64,000 nt of DNA, from assembly GCA_947085525.1 (NCBI GenBank), contig CAMTWU010000002.1:51071-115070 (forward strand), read 5' to 3'. Made by a program: the position numbers and the translations under genes. How positions within the stretch are numbered: position 1 is the stretch's first letter; every line of letters begins with the position of its first letter. Below are positions 8,456-17,153 of this stretch, piece after piece. Below the pieces are notes generated by a model. That model was not told the DNA's origin, ran no database searches, and saw only the letters and a program-made list of their open reading frames with translations. The DNA is from JACPYF01 sp947085525 (GTDB taxonomy: Bacteria > Patescibacteriota > Saccharimonadia > Saccharimonadales > Saccharimonadaceae).

Positions 8456-8815
8456 TTATTTGGCTGCTTTACCAATTTTTCCTAGATGGGTGTAGTGAAA
8501 GCCTTCGAAATGTTTGAGGCCATAGCCAAATGTTCTATCGACTGCAATGTGAAAGAACCACAAGAGCGCTATAAACAAGAGGATACTTTGGCCTAATAGA
8601 ATATAGCCAAGGATCAGAATAATCGGTCCAACAACACTATGTACTGCATTGTAGGCTATAGCACCGGCTTCTTTGTTGATCAAATATCCAATCATGCTGA
8701 TATCAAATACTAAAAAGAATATAACTAGCCAGTACCAGTCAAAGCCTTGCGAAATGTATATAACGGCTGTGACAATTGCTAGTAATAAATACTCGACCCT
8801 CAGAACGTTTTTCAT
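8456..8815 (-). CDS. DUF4260 family membrane protein
   Basis: 119 aa with four predicted membrane helices and the family pattern EYLLLA...DISMIGYLINKEAGAIAYN...H and a C-terminal GFGLKHFEGFHYTHLG-like tail (here GYGLKHFEGFHYTHLGKIG). DUF4260 proteins are of unknown function. An AAGGGG Shine-Dalgarno precedes the ATG. It lies directly upstream of tRNA-Arg(TCT) on the same strand (21 nt from its stop to the tRNA 5' end), so the two may be co-transcribed. Confidence 0.85.
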   Translation of the reverse strand: MKNVLRVEYLLLAIVTAVIYISQGFDWYWLVIFFLVFDISMIGYLINKEAGAIAYNAVHSVVGPIILILGYILLGQSILLFIALLWFFHIAVDRTFGYGLKHFEGFHYTHLGKIGKAAK

Positions 8816-8869
8816 ATTTACCCCTTAATAATTTCTTGGTGCACCATAATTAACGAAGTCAGAACTCTA

Positions 8870-9415
8870 TTACGTACTTAACCCGGCAACTCTAAAGCCG
8901 TAGTATTGCAGGTTACCTGTTACTTCAGAAAGTCTAGAGGGGAAAGCACGGTAATCAAACACTGCTCGTTCTTCGTCGGATGAGGCATCAACCTCTAAGA
9001 TGTGAAGAGCATTGTCGGTAAACTGGTCGAACTTCATGGAAAAGTCTATGCCATGCTGGTGGTAGGTAAATTCTGTTCGTACTTTTTCTGAATGGATTTT
9101 CGACTTAATAACTAATTCGCTGTATTTTTGATCTGTTATTTTTGTCTTTTCCGAAGTTCTGTCGCCATCTTTCGTCACTTTTGTTATAAGAAGAATTAAT
9201 GCTTCGCCGTTGTCGAAACGTTTATATACAACTTTTGTCTCTTCAGATTCATTAGTTTCAAGCCAGTCCGTGATCATGAGATATGAATTGCTGTCCGGAG
9301 TATCAAATAGGTTCGCATCAATTTCAGCAAGAGTAAATTTCCTAGCATTGTCATCAAGGATTTCTTTAGGTCGTTCCGGTCCGAGTTCTTGTGCCGAGCC
9401 TGTAGGTACTATCAT
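8870..9415 (-). CDS. CYTH-like domain protein
   Basis: 181 aa. The C-terminal part shows features of the CYTH (triphosphate tunnel) superfamily: alternating charged beta strands, LEVDASSDEER and a terminal FPSRLSEVTGNLQYYGFRVA block like the end of CYTH domains. The N-terminal EXEXK element of active triphosphatases is not obvious, so activity is doubtful. I start at 9415, where TATAGT/TATATCT lies just upstream, rather than at the longer frame that enters tRNA-Gly. Substrate unknown. Confidence 0.55.
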   Translation of the reverse strand: MIVPTGSAQELGPERPKEILDDNARKFTLAEIDANLFDTPDSNSYLMITDWLETNESEETKVVYKRFDNGEALILLITKVTKDGDRTSEKTKITDQKYSELVIKSKIHSEKVRTEFTYHQHGIDFSMKFDQFTDNALHILEVDASSDEERAVFDYRAFPSRLSEVTGNLQYYGFRVAGLST

Positions 9416-9429
9416 AGATATACTATAAC

Positions 9430-9455
9430 AAAAAACGCCAGAAAATTTCTGACGT
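9430..9455 (-). terminator. Terminator after tRNA-Gly
   Basis: On the minus strand ACGTCAGAAA pairs with TTTCTGGCGT (one G-T) and is followed by TTTTTT. It ends the tRNA-Gly transcript and sits just before the promoter of the CYTH-like gene. Confidence 0.7.
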
Positions 9456-9472
9456 CTCAAATAGTCCATCTG

Positions 9473-9547
9473 TGGTGCGGGCGGAGAGAATCGAACTCTC
9501 ATCGCTTGCTTGGAAGGCAGGCATATTAGCCATTATACGACGCCCGC
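9473..9547 (-). tRNA. tRNA-Gly (anticodon TCC)
   Basis: 75 nt with acceptor GCGGGCG/CGCCCGC, anticodon loop CTTCCAA giving TCC, T loop TTCGATT and encoded CCA. Its 5' end is 10 nt past the stop of the DUF1653 gene, so it probably shares that transcript. Confidence 0.95.
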
Positions 9548-9557
9548 GTAGCAAGTA

Positions 9558-9833
9558 TTATATCACGTCGAGAGGAGTAAATCGCCTGATTTGTTTTTCA
9601 TCATGTTCTATCATTTCTTCCCAGCTTAGCAGCGGCCTGGCAAAAGTTATTTTTTCGCCGGTCTCATTTCTATAGATAACTAGTGGTGTTTGTGTGGCTT
9701 CGTCAATCACAACATCTATGACTTCATAGGTTGATTCAGGATTTTTGTAGTGAGAATATCGGGATCCTATCACAATCTTATCCTTTGCTGTATTCAAAGA
9801 TTGCTTCAATTCTTCATCTGATTTCTTTTCCAT
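9558..9833 (-). CDS. DUF1653 family protein
   Basis: 91 aa. The core GSRYSHYKNPESTYEVIDVV, then PLVIYRN and a C-terminal TFARPLLSWEEM match DUF1653, a small beta-barrel family of unknown function. It starts 2 nt after the GT2 stop, with an AAGGGT SD-like sequence inside that gene's end, so the two are co-transcribed and tRNA-Gly follows. Confidence 0.85.
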   Translation of the reverse strand: MEKKSDEELKQSLNTAKDKIVIGSRYSHYKNPESTYEVIDVVIDEATQTPLVIYRNETGEKITFARPLLSWEEMIEHDEKQIRRFTPLDVI

Positions 9834-9835
9834 AA

Positions 9836-10777
9836 TTACCCTTCAAACCTTGCTCGCTTTTGTTGTTCTATTGACTCCTCAATGAGTATTCGATTGGTTC
9901 GTACTATATCTGCAATCACTGCTAGTGCAAATGATATGAACGCGGCCGATAGTAGCACCATGCCAACAAGCAGTGACTGCAAATGTGCGCCTTGTTGGTT
10001 AATACTGAGAAAATACAAGTAACGCACAAAAGGTATGAGCCCTAGTATCAGCAGTACGGTTCCACTAGAAACGAATATAGTATACGGTTTGTACATCAGA
10101 TACGCTCGTACAATTGCCGTCCCACTCTCGAATACATGTTGCCACATACTACTAAACAAGCGTGACTCACGTGTTTTTTTGTTAGTGATAATAGGAATCG
10201 AAGTGATAGCTAGTCGTTTGTTACCAGCCTGGATAATTGTTTCCATGCAATAACTAAACTTTGTGACAATAGTTAGACGGTACAATGATTCGCGTGAGTA
10301 TGCTCGAAAGCCACTAGCTGCGTCAGGTAAATCAGTACCTGCGGCTTTGTTTACTACCCAGCTACCTACACGTTGCAATAGTTTCTTGAGTGGTGAAAAG
10401 TGTGCAATTTTGCTGGTTTGTCGATCAGCAACGACGATTTCTGCTTTATCATCCAAAATAGGACGCACTAGATCGGTAATTTTCTCACTTGGATATTGAT
10501 TGTCGCCATCGGTATTGACCAATATATCCGCACCCAACTCTAGCGCTTTGTCCATACCATCACGAAATGATCGTGCCAAGCCCATATTTGTTGCATGTGT
10601 CACAAATTGTTTAACTCCATGATCTTTGGCAACTTGCACCGTTTTGTCAGTTGAACCATCGTCGATAATCAAAATTTCAATTTCATCAATACCATCAATA
10701 TGTTTTGGAATATTCGCCAGCACTGAGGGTAATGTTTGCTCTTCGTTGAGGCATGGTATCTGAATGACTAATTTCAC
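9836..10777 (-). CDS. GT2 glycosyltransferase, polyprenyl-phosphate type with two TM helices
   Basis: 313 aa. GT-A domain with IPCLNEEQTLPSVL, the nucleotide-binding LIIDDGSTD and the metal site VNTDGDNQYP, followed by two C-terminal membrane helices (about 230-255 and 265-290). This is the DPM1/ArnC-like layout, which transfers a sugar from a nucleotide donor to undecaprenyl phosphate. It starts at GTG 10777; TATAAT lies 9 nt upstream and overlaps the -10 box of the divergent methyltransferase. It heads one arm of the polysaccharide locus. Confidence 0.9.
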   Translation of the reverse strand: MKLVIQIPCLNEEQTLPSVLANIPKHIDGIDEIEILIIDDGSTDKTVQVAKDHGVKQFVTHATNMGLARSFRDGMDKALELGADILVNTDGDNQYPSEKITDLVRPILDDKAEIVVADRQTSKIAHFSPLKKLLQRVGSWVVNKAAGTDLPDAASGFRAYSRESLYRLTIVTKFSYCMETIIQAGNKRLAITSIPIITNKKTRESRLFSSMWQHVFESGTAIVRAYLMYKPYTIFVSSGTVLLILGLIPFVRYLYFLSINQQGAHLQSLLVGMVLLSAAFISFALAVIADIVRTNRILIEESIEQQKRARFEG

Positions 10778-10800
10778 GATCTTTATATTATACTAGAGTA
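10778..10800. promoter_or_regulatory. Divergent back-to-back leaderless promoters
   Basis: Only 23 bp separate the GTG of the GT2 gene and the ATG of the methyltransferase. The sequence holds TATACT for the plus gene (about 6 nt before its ATG) and TATAAT for the minus gene (9 nt before its GTG), overlapping in TATATTATACTA. There is no room for a leader or SD on either side. Confidence 0.75.
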
Positions 10801-11454
10801 ATGAGCAAAATAGACCACACCAAACTAAAAGCAACACCAGAAACAGAAGATTTCCACCATAAATATACCGAAGAGGGCTCGGGATTGATCGGCTCGAAGC
10901 TGTTAGACGGTTATTTTACAGCGGTCGAATCACTAGTTAATGTAGCGAACTTAGACAGCGGCAAAGCGCTAGAAATAGGTTGTGGTGCAGGTTTTTCAAC
11001 TAAACGCTTGCACAAAATGTTACCCAATAGGGTTGAATTGGAAGCTTCTGAATATGTCGAACAGTTACTACCCGATGCTCGGAAATTAAATCCTGGTATG
11101 CGCATTACCGCTGAGAGTGTGTATGAACTGAAACGAAAAGATGAATCATTAGACCTAGTCTTTTTGTTAGAAGTTTTGGAGCATTTGGATTACCCCGATA
11201 CGGCGTTAAAAGAAATATCACGAGTGGTTAAGCCTGGCGGCTACCTAGTATTAGGTGTGCCTCGTGAACCATTATGGCGAGGTCTGAATATGGCACGACT
11301 AAAATATCTCAAAGATTTCGGCAATACAACTGGGCATTTAAATCATTGGTCAAAGAAAAGTCTAATAAAGCATGTCAGCGAAAATTTCCACGACGTTATA
11401 GAAGTCCGTTCGCCTCTGCCGTGGACTTTGGTACTGGCACGCAAATCTAAATAA
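10801..11454 (+). CDS. Class I SAM-dependent methyltransferase
   Basis: 217 aa, Methyltransf_11 type. Motif I ALEIGCGAGFSTKRL, motif II-like LEASEYVEQLL, motif post-I SLDLVFLLEVLEHLDYP and motif III VVKPGGYLVLGVP are all present. The substrate is unknown; its place in a polysaccharide locus suggests a glycan or lipid-linked sugar, or a quinone-like lipid. Leaderless start, followed after 3 nt by the flippase-like gene. Confidence 0.88.
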   Translation: MSKIDHTKLKATPETEDFHHKYTEEGSGLIGSKLLDGYFTAVESLVNVANLDSGKALEIGCGAGFSTKRLHKMLPNRVELEASEYVEQLLPDARKLNPGMRITAESVYELKRKDESLDLVFLLEVLEHLDYPDTALKEISRVVKPGGYLVLGVPREPLWRGLNMARLKYLKDFGNTTGHLNHWSKKSLIKHVSENFHDVIEVRSPLPWTLVLARKSK

Positions 11455-11457
11455 ATT

Positions 11458-12297
11458 ATGAATAGAAAAATAATCAATTACCTACAACTACTACTAACGG
11501 TTGCATTGGTTGTATTTATTGCTGCCAAAGCAGGTGATTTTTTGGATCAAGTTGATTGGCAAGTTATTACTAGTAATCAGCCAACAATTATCGTAGCTGG
11601 ATTGATATTTGTCGGTGGTTACATAGTACTTGCTTGGCACTGGCTGGTTGTGTGTCGCATCATTGATCCTGCCGTGAATCCAAAGCAGTGGTTAGCATTT
11701 TTTGCATCACAGCCGTACAAATATTTACCAACAAGTTTTTTCACCTTTTCATCACGAGCCAACTTTGCTTACAAATTTGGTATGAGCTTGAAACACAGTA
11801 GCGAAGCGCAGTTGATAGAGAACTTAAATCTGATTGGTTCTGCACTAGTAATCGGTGTAATATTGCTCCTGCTCAACACATTTATTTGGTTAGGGATATT
11901 TACAATTATTATTGTGGGACTAGTATGTGCATTTATATGGAACCAGCAATCATTAAAAATACCAAAAACCAAAATCATACTAGATCTCAGAAAATGGCTC
12001 AAAAGTTTGATAGTCGCGTCGCTTGGTTGGCTCATTATCGGACTCGGATTTTTTGTAATGGTTGTTGGTCTAGAAGGCAGATTTGAACCACTGCTATCAA
12101 TTGCGGCTAGTAACTTAGCAACAGGTCTAGGTATATTAGCAGTTTTTGCGCCTGGTGGCATTGGTATAAGAGAACTCGTATTTCACTATCTATCGTTTGC
12201 TAGCGGGACGATTTTAATTTGGCGACTGACAACATTTATTGTTGATATAGCTATCGGTATATGGGCAGGTTGGGCTATTTCACGTAGTCAGCGATAA
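11458..12297 (+). CDS. Lysylphosphatidylglycerol synthetase-TM-region-like membrane protein
   Basis: 279 aa with about eight membrane helices and the family's conserved segments: SQPYKYLPTSFFTFSSR (after the third helix), NLATGLGILAVFAPGGIGIRELV and a C-terminal WRLTTFIVDI. The UPF0104/AglD-type family is often linked to lipid or lipid-linked glycan translocation. It follows the methyltransferase by 3 nt (one operon) and overlaps the convergent GT4 gene by 23 nt. Confidence 0.85.
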   Translation: MNRKIINYLQLLLTVALVVFIAAKAGDFLDQVDWQVITSNQPTIIVAGLIFVGGYIVLAWHWLVVCRIIDPAVNPKQWLAFFASQPYKYLPTSFFTFSSRANFAYKFGMSLKHSSEAQLIENLNLIGSALVIGVILLLLNTFIWLGIFTIIIVGLVCAFIWNQQSLKIPKTKIILDLRKWLKSLIVASLGWLIIGLGFFVMVVGLEGRFEPLLSIAASNLATGLGILAVFAPGGIGIRELVFHYLSFASGTILIWRLTTFIVDIAIGIWAGWAISRSQR

Positions 12298-13387
12298 GCT
12301 TTTGTATTTTTGTATCAAATAAACTTTTATCAAATCGTTTCGATCGTTGCACTAATGTATTGTAGCTAAAGTTTGTTACCTCGGCTTTTTCAATTGCTTG
12401 TATCAAACTCTCTACAGTTTGCTGCTCGAAAAATATACCCGTGACGTTGTCTTCAACAATATCTAAAGCGCCACCTTTTTTGTACGCAACAACCGGCAAG
12501 CCTGCGGCCATTGCTTCTACGGCTGATATACCGAAATCTTCCTCGTTAGGGAACAAAAATGCTTTGTGATTATGCGCTAATCTAACTAGTTCACTATCGC
12601 TGACTCTACCAACGAAAGTAATTGTTGGTCCAGCTAGTTTTTTCAAACGTTCTGTATCTGGTCCTGCGCCAACAACTGTCAGCTGAGCACCTAATCGATT
12701 GCAGGCCTGGATAGCTAGGTCAAAACGTTTGTAAGGCACATGACGCCCCCATAATATGTAGCCACTACGACTTGGCTCATTTTTGCCAATGAATTTTTTG
12801 GTATCAACAGGAGGGTGTACAACAACACTGTCACGTTTGTAATATTGTTTAATCCTTTTTTTCGTGACTTCTGAATTGGCGATGAAATGATCAACACCCT
12901 GTATAGATTGCAAATCTTTGCGACGCATCCAACGAACAAAGATTGGTATAAACGGGCGAATGAGGGGAGTGAGTATACCAAAGTTAAATTCACGTTTGAA
13001 CTCGTCGTAATGACTCCAATAATAACGGGTTGGTGTGTGACAATAACAAATATGAATAGCGCCTTTTTTCTTTTGTACGGATTTTGCCTCTGCACTAGAG
13101 CTAGAAACAATAATATCGTATGCACCCATATCTAATTTGCGAAAGGCAAATGCACGCGCTACTGGCCACAGTACATGTTTGTAGCGAATAAAACTAGGGA
13201 TTCGTTTTTGTAGATACGTTGTCTGCACATCCTTGCCTGCAAACGCACCTACATCCTTTTTGTTGTAGACGCTGGTATAAATAGGCGCTGTGGGAAATAG
13301 CTTGGATAGTTCCAATACCACAGGTTCAGCACCGCCCATGCTAGTGAGCCAATCGTGGACTATGGCAACTTTTTTATTTTGCGCCAT
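12275..13387 (-). CDS. GT4 family glycosyltransferase
   Basis: 370 aa GT-B fold enzyme. The N-terminal domain starts VAIVHDWLTSMGGAEPV; the C-terminal nucleotide-sugar domain has ILWGRHVPYKRFDLAI, LTVVGAGPD and the E-x7-E signature in NEEDFGISAVEAMAAGLP. It probably adds a mannosyl- or glucosyl-type residue to a lipid-linked intermediate. Its start overlaps the end of the sugar transferase gene by 14 nt, so both belong to one operon. Confidence 0.92.
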   Translation of the reverse strand: MAQNKKVAIVHDWLTSMGGAEPVVLELSKLFPTAPIYTSVYNKKDVGAFAGKDVQTTYLQKRIPSFIRYKHVLWPVARAFAFRKLDMGAYDIIVSSSSAEAKSVQKKKGAIHICYCHTPTRYYWSHYDEFKREFNFGILTPLIRPFIPIFVRWMRRKDLQSIQGVDHFIANSEVTKKRIKQYYKRDSVVVHPPVDTKKFIGKNEPSRSGYILWGRHVPYKRFDLAIQACNRLGAQLTVVGAGPDTERLKKLAGPTITFVGRVSDSELVRLAHNHKAFLFPNEEDFGISAVEAMAAGLPVVAYKKGGALDIVEDNVTGIFFEQQTVESLIQAIEKAEVTNFSYNTLVQRSKRFDKSLFDTKIQKLIADYVK

Positions 13388-14819
13388 CTTTTTTTATCAC
13401 AACCCACAGGGTTTTAAATAGAATTTTGACGTCCATCCAAAAGCTCCAGTTTTGCGCATAGTAACTTTCTAGTTCAATACGTTGTTCGAAACTAAGGTCG
13501 CTACGTCCAGATACTTGCCAAAGTCCTGTGACACCAGATTTAACGGAGTGCAGTAGTGCGCCGCGACCCTTTGTTAACTTCATTTCTTGTGGCAAAATTG
13601 GTCGTGGTCCTACTAGTGACAGGTCGCCTTTGAGGACGTTGAAAAATTGAGGTAGTTCATCAAGCGAAGTGCGACGTAAAAAATTACCAAAGCCTGTGAT
13701 ACGAGGATCGTCTTTCACTTTGCGATGTAATTCATATTCACGAGCCAAATCATCCCGGCCCATTGAACGGAATTCATCAGCTGCATCTCGTTTGCCATAT
13801 TTCGGATTCATAGAGCGGAACTTGTACAATGTAAATCGTTCGGAATATCGACTGAGACGTGCACTTTTGTATAATGCTGGTCCTGGATTGAATATCTTTT
13901 GCAATATAAAGATAACTAACAGAACAGGTGAGAGAATAATCAGCAGTGGAATAGTGACAATCAAATCAAAAACTTGTTTGACGATTTCACCCCAGCCAAT
14001 CAACGCAGTTTGTGATACCGAGATCATTGGATAACCTAGAAATAGATCGACTGTGTTTTTGCCAGAATAAAACTCACTTTTACCAGGTATGAAATTGTAA
14101 TCTATGTGCTGAGTTTGTGCTGCTCGCAAAATCGCTTGGTTTTTCCTATCATCCTCAAACAAATCAGTCTGAATAATAGCGGTAATATGCAGCGATTTTA
14201 TGATTCCGAGCGCTCGTTCGACAGAGTTGTAAGGAGTGATATCTAAATGTCGAGGTATGAGCTTTTTTGGTCCAGCAATTGCCGAAATATGATAGCCACT
14301 TTTACTAGTCTGGGACAGTTGTGTAATGATATCACCAGCCGTATCACTAGCACCAATAATTAACAGTCGGTGAGCACCAACTCCATTTCTGAACAGTATT
14401 CCCCGCAAGGTATGGATTGCAAATCGGACTACTACTAACAATAAAAACGAAGCTATAAATGCATATACTGCAACCAATCGAGCAGGAAAGACTGGTTGTC
14501 CCGAAGCAAATTCGTATCCAATGATCAGCAATATTCCTATAAATGAACCAACGAATAGTTTAATTGTTTCATTTGTTCGTTTATTGCGAATATTTCGATC
14601 ATATAATCCGAGTGCACCCAAAGTAATGATCCAAAAAGGTGCAATTGCAATAAATGTTAAAAAGTAATCTTTGGCAGCAATTTGCTCTACCAGAGGTCGA
14701 GTATCGAATTGAACACGAATAACATATGCAGCAATAAAGGCGATTGCCAGTACAAATAGATCTGCAAGAACCAGAAAGAGGCTATAAAAAACGTTATTTC
14801 TTACTCGCATAGGCTTCAT
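13374..14819 (-). CDS. Polyprenyl-phosphate sugar-1-phosphate transferase (WbaP/WcaJ type)
   Basis: 481 aa. Four N-terminal membrane helices, a Rossmann CoA-binding-like domain (LIIGASDTAGDIITQL), a fifth hydrophobic segment and the bacterial sugar transferase domain with KFRSM, RITGFGNFLRRTSLDELPQ, FNVLKGDLSLVGPRP and a terminal SGRSDLSFEQRIELESYY. It starts undecaprenyl-linked glycan assembly by transferring a sugar-1-phosphate. The ATG at 14819 is only 1 nt after the TACAAT box, so the in-frame ATG at 14810 (478 aa) is the more plausible leaderless start. Confidence 0.93.
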   Translation of the reverse strand: MKPMRVRNNVFYSLFLVLADLFVLAIAFIAAYVIRVQFDTRPLVEQIAAKDYFLTFIAIAPFWIITLGALGLYDRNIRNKRTNETIKLFVGSFIGILLIIGYEFASGQPVFPARLVAVYAFIASFLLLVVVRFAIHTLRGILFRNGVGAHRLLIIGASDTAGDIITQLSQTSKSGYHISAIAGPKKLIPRHLDITPYNSVERALGIIKSLHITAIIQTDLFEDDRKNQAILRAAQTQHIDYNFIPGKSEFYSGKNTVDLFLGYPMISVSQTALIGWGEIVKQVFDLIVTIPLLIILSPVLLVIFILQKIFNPGPALYKSARLSRYSERFTLYKFRSMNPKYGKRDAADEFRSMGRDDLAREYELHRKVKDDPRITGFGNFLRRTSLDELPQFFNVLKGDLSLVGPRPILPQEMKLTKGRGALLHSVKSGVTGLWQVSGRSDLSFEQRIELESYYAQNWSFWMDVKILFKTLWVVIKKDGAK

Positions 14820-14836
14820 TATTGTATCATTAAAGA
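14820..14836. promoter_or_regulatory. 17-bp divergent promoter region
   Basis: TACAAT on the minus strand (14821-14826) and TATCAT on the plus strand (14825-14830) overlap between start codons at 14819 and 14837. The plus GTG is 6 nt beyond its -10. This is a very compressed divergent promoter, possible only with leaderless mRNAs. Confidence 0.7.
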
Positions 14837-16132
14837 GTGAAAAGTATCGACAGACTCACTTTTATTGCAGCTGGAATACTATTATTTGTATTTGGGTTGG
14901 TGATTTTTCATGCTCCGCTATCCGTGTACGTCTCGCAGTTCGCTCCAGAAGCTATCGTGAAAGCCTGGAAAGAAATCCTTTTGCTACTAGTAATACCCCT
15001 GATATTGTACTTGCTTGGCAAGAGTGGCTATCTCAGGCGACTCAGTAATGATGTATTGTTACAACTCATAGCTGTGTACGGTTTGCTACATCTAGTTTTG
15101 GCGATATTTATCACCACTTCACCCTATCAAACCTTAGCAGGGCTATTGATTGACCTTCGATATCTATTATTTTTTGTATTAGTCCTAGGTATTATTATAT
15201 TGCGACCAAGCCTACGAAAACTTTTTATAAAAATAGGTGCAATTGCCAGCGCGACCTCCTTGAGCTTCGCGACACTACAAGCAATATTACTGCCCGATGA
15301 TATTTTGAAATACATAGGATATACAGAAAATACAATTATGCCATACCAAACCATTGATAGGAATAATGATTTTATTCGAATCAATGGTACACTTCGTGGC
15401 CCTAACCCCCTGGGAGCGTATACAGTTATTATTCTTAGTCTCGTATTAGCTTTTGTCTTGAAAAAACGAAAAACTTTTGAGCAATACAAGTGGCAAATAT
15501 TTGCACTAACACTATTTGCTACTATAGCAACTTGGGCTAGCTATTCACGTAGTGCACTACTAGCGCTGGTTTTTAGTTTAGGTACAGTAATTTTTGTTGC
15601 GACAGCGCGTAAAATTGAGCTTCGATATTGGTTTACTTTTGGTATTATCATGGTCGTATTGCTAAGCAGTTTATTTAGTGTACGGGACTCATCATTTGTG
15701 CAAAATGTTTTATTGCACAACAATCCAAATGGAGGTAGCAGCATGGATTCCGATCAAGGACGTGCTCTGTCGTTTTCACAAGGTTTAGAGCAGTCAGTAT
15801 CAAATCCTTTTGGACTAGGTATTGGCTCGACTGGATCAGCATCATTACAATCAAGCAATCCTACTATTATTGAAAATCAATATATTTTCATAGCACATGA
15901 AACGGGGTGGTTTGGTTTAGGTTTATTCTTAGTTATTTTCGAAATAATAATGTGGCGCTTATACCAAAATAGACGAGATTGGCTGAGCCTAGGAGTGTTC
16001 GCTAGCGGAGTAGGGTTAGCATTCATAGGATTAGTGCTACCAGTTTGGGCTGATGATACTGTTAGCCTAGTATGGTTTGGTCTAGCTGCAGTAGCGATAG
16101 GATCGCACTATAAAATAAAGGCCAAAAAATGA
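14837..16132 (+). CDS. O-antigen ligase/polymerase-like membrane protein
   Basis: 431 aa with 11-12 predicted membrane helices and a large extracytoplasmic loop near residues 270-340, the Wzy/WaaL (Wzy_C) layout. The loop has RALSFSQGLEQSVSNPFGLGIGS and an adjoining IAHETGWFGLG, typical of O-antigen ligases. It probably polymerises or attaches the lipid-linked glycan. GTG start. The stop overlaps the ATG of the LexA-like gene (ATGA). Confidence 0.85.
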   Translation: MKSIDRLTFIAAGILLFVFGLVIFHAPLSVYVSQFAPEAIVKAWKEILLLLVIPLILYLLGKSGYLRRLSNDVLLQLIAVYGLLHLVLAIFITTSPYQTLAGLLIDLRYLLFFVLVLGIIILRPSLRKLFIKIGAIASATSLSFATLQAILLPDDILKYIGYTENTIMPYQTIDRNNDFIRINGTLRGPNPLGAYTVIILSLVLAFVLKKRKTFEQYKWQIFALTLFATIATWASYSRSALLALVFSLGTVIFVATARKIELRYWFTFGIIMVVLLSSLFSVRDSSFVQNVLLHNNPNGGSSMDSDQGRALSFSQGLEQSVSNPFGLGIGSTGSASLQSSNPTIIENQYIFIAHETGWFGLGLFLVIFEIIMWRLYQNRRDWLSLGVFASGVGLAFIGLVLPVWADDTVSLVWFGLAAVAIGSHYKIKAKK

Positions 16133-16449
16133 CACGTCCAACTAAAAAGCAAACAGAACTATTAGAATACCTGAGAGGGTTTATTGTTTCCACAGGTTAT
16201 GGTCCTAGTTACCGCGAAATACAACGTGCGCTAGATTATAAATCCGTGTCGACAGTTGCAACCCACATAGATGGACTAGTAAAAGCAGGCAGGCTACGCA
16301 AAAGAGATCGTTCCGCGAGGTCAATAGAAATTGTCGAAACTCAAAAACTTACTCTCGAGCAGGAGAAATGGATCTTGAAGAAGACCGAAGATTTGGGATT
16401 TGAAAAAACGAAAAATGCTCTCAACTCGTATGTTATACCGCATGATTGA
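16129..16449 (+). CDS. Single-domain LexA-like winged-helix protein
   Basis: 106 aa. Residues 1-65 match the LexA DNA-binding domain (KQTELLEYLRGFIVSTGYGPSYREIQRAL, then SVSTVATHIDGLVKAGRLRK). The S24 autoprotease domain with its Ala-Gly cleavage site and Ser/Lys dyad is missing; a 40-aa helical tail replaces it. The ATG overlaps the O-antigen ligase stop, so it is coupled to a polysaccharide gene and probably regulates that locus rather than an SOS response. Confidence 0.82.
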   Translation: MTRPTKKQTELLEYLRGFIVSTGYGPSYREIQRALDYKSVSTVATHIDGLVKAGRLRKRDRSARSIEIVETQKLTLEQEKWILKKTEDLGFEKTKNALNSYVIPHD

Positions 16450-16463
16450 TGTAAAATGTTATT

Positions 16464-16730
16464 ATGAACAAACCCGAAATTCCCAGTGGAACAATCCATA
16501 AACTACCAGCAGATCTACAAAAGGCCTTGGCTGCTAATCCTGATGGCTTATCAGCCTGGAAAGACATCACACCACTGGCGCGTAATGAATGGATTTGTTG
16601 GGTTGAAGGCGCCAAACTGATCGAGACACGTGAACGACGAGTTGAAAGGGCACACACAGAACTAGCCGAAGGCAAGCGTCGACCATGTTGCTGGCCTGGT
16701 TGCATACATCGCGAACGCAACGGCAAGTAA
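16464..16730 (+). CDS. YdeI/OmpD-associated (bacteriocin-protection-like) protein
   Basis: 88 aa. The family core LPADLQKALAANPDGLSAWK, then LARNEWICWVEGAKLIETRERRVE and a trailing LAEGKR match the C-terminal YdeI/OmpD-associated domain. The extra C-terminus has CCWPGC, possibly a metal site. TAAAAT about 7 nt upstream gives a leaderless start. The next gene, a DUF1801 protein, starts 4 nt after the stop; both families often occur together. Confidence 0.82.
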   Translation: MNKPEIPSGTIHKLPADLQKALAANPDGLSAWKDITPLARNEWICWVEGAKLIETRERRVERAHTELAEGKRRPCCWPGCIHRERNGK

Positions 16731-16734
16731 TCTC

Positions 16735-17136
16735 ATGGAAGACAAGCCAGCTTCTCAGCAAATAGACGACATAATCAAACTCTACGGTGGTTGGAAGGGT
16801 GATCTACTATCTCAACTGCGAACTCTGATCAAACATGCCAATCCAGATATAGTTGAAGACGTGAAGTGGAAGATGGCAACTAGACCAGAAGGGCTACCTG
16901 TTTGGTCTCATGACGGAATAGTGTGTATAGCTGAAACATTCAAAAATGATATCAAACTAGTATTCTTTAAAGGGGTTTATCTCAATGATTCAAAGAAACT
17001 CTTTAATGCACGTTTAAAAAGTAGAACGGATCGTGCGATAGAATTTCACGAAGGTGACAAAATAGATCAAGATGGATTAATAGAGATCGTCACTGAAGCC
17101 ACACAATTTAATGTATCAAAAGCCGCAGGTTACTAA
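16735..17136 (+). CDS. DUF1801 (YdhG-like) protein
   Basis: 133 aa. Residues 20-120 match DUF1801: LRTLIKHANPDIVEDVKWKM, VWSHDGIVCIAETFKN, a KLVFFKG strand and a C-terminal IVTEATQFN helix. Function is unknown; a small-molecule or iron-chaperone-like role has been suggested for related proteins. It forms a short operon with the YdeI-like gene. Confidence 0.85.
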   Translation: MEDKPASQQIDDIIKLYGGWKGDLLSQLRTLIKHANPDIVEDVKWKMATRPEGLPVWSHDGIVCIAETFKNDIKLVFFKGVYLNDSKKLFNARLKSRTDRAIEFHEGDKIDQDGLIEIVTEATQFNVSKAAGY

Positions 17137-17153
17137 GATTCTGTAACTTCGTG

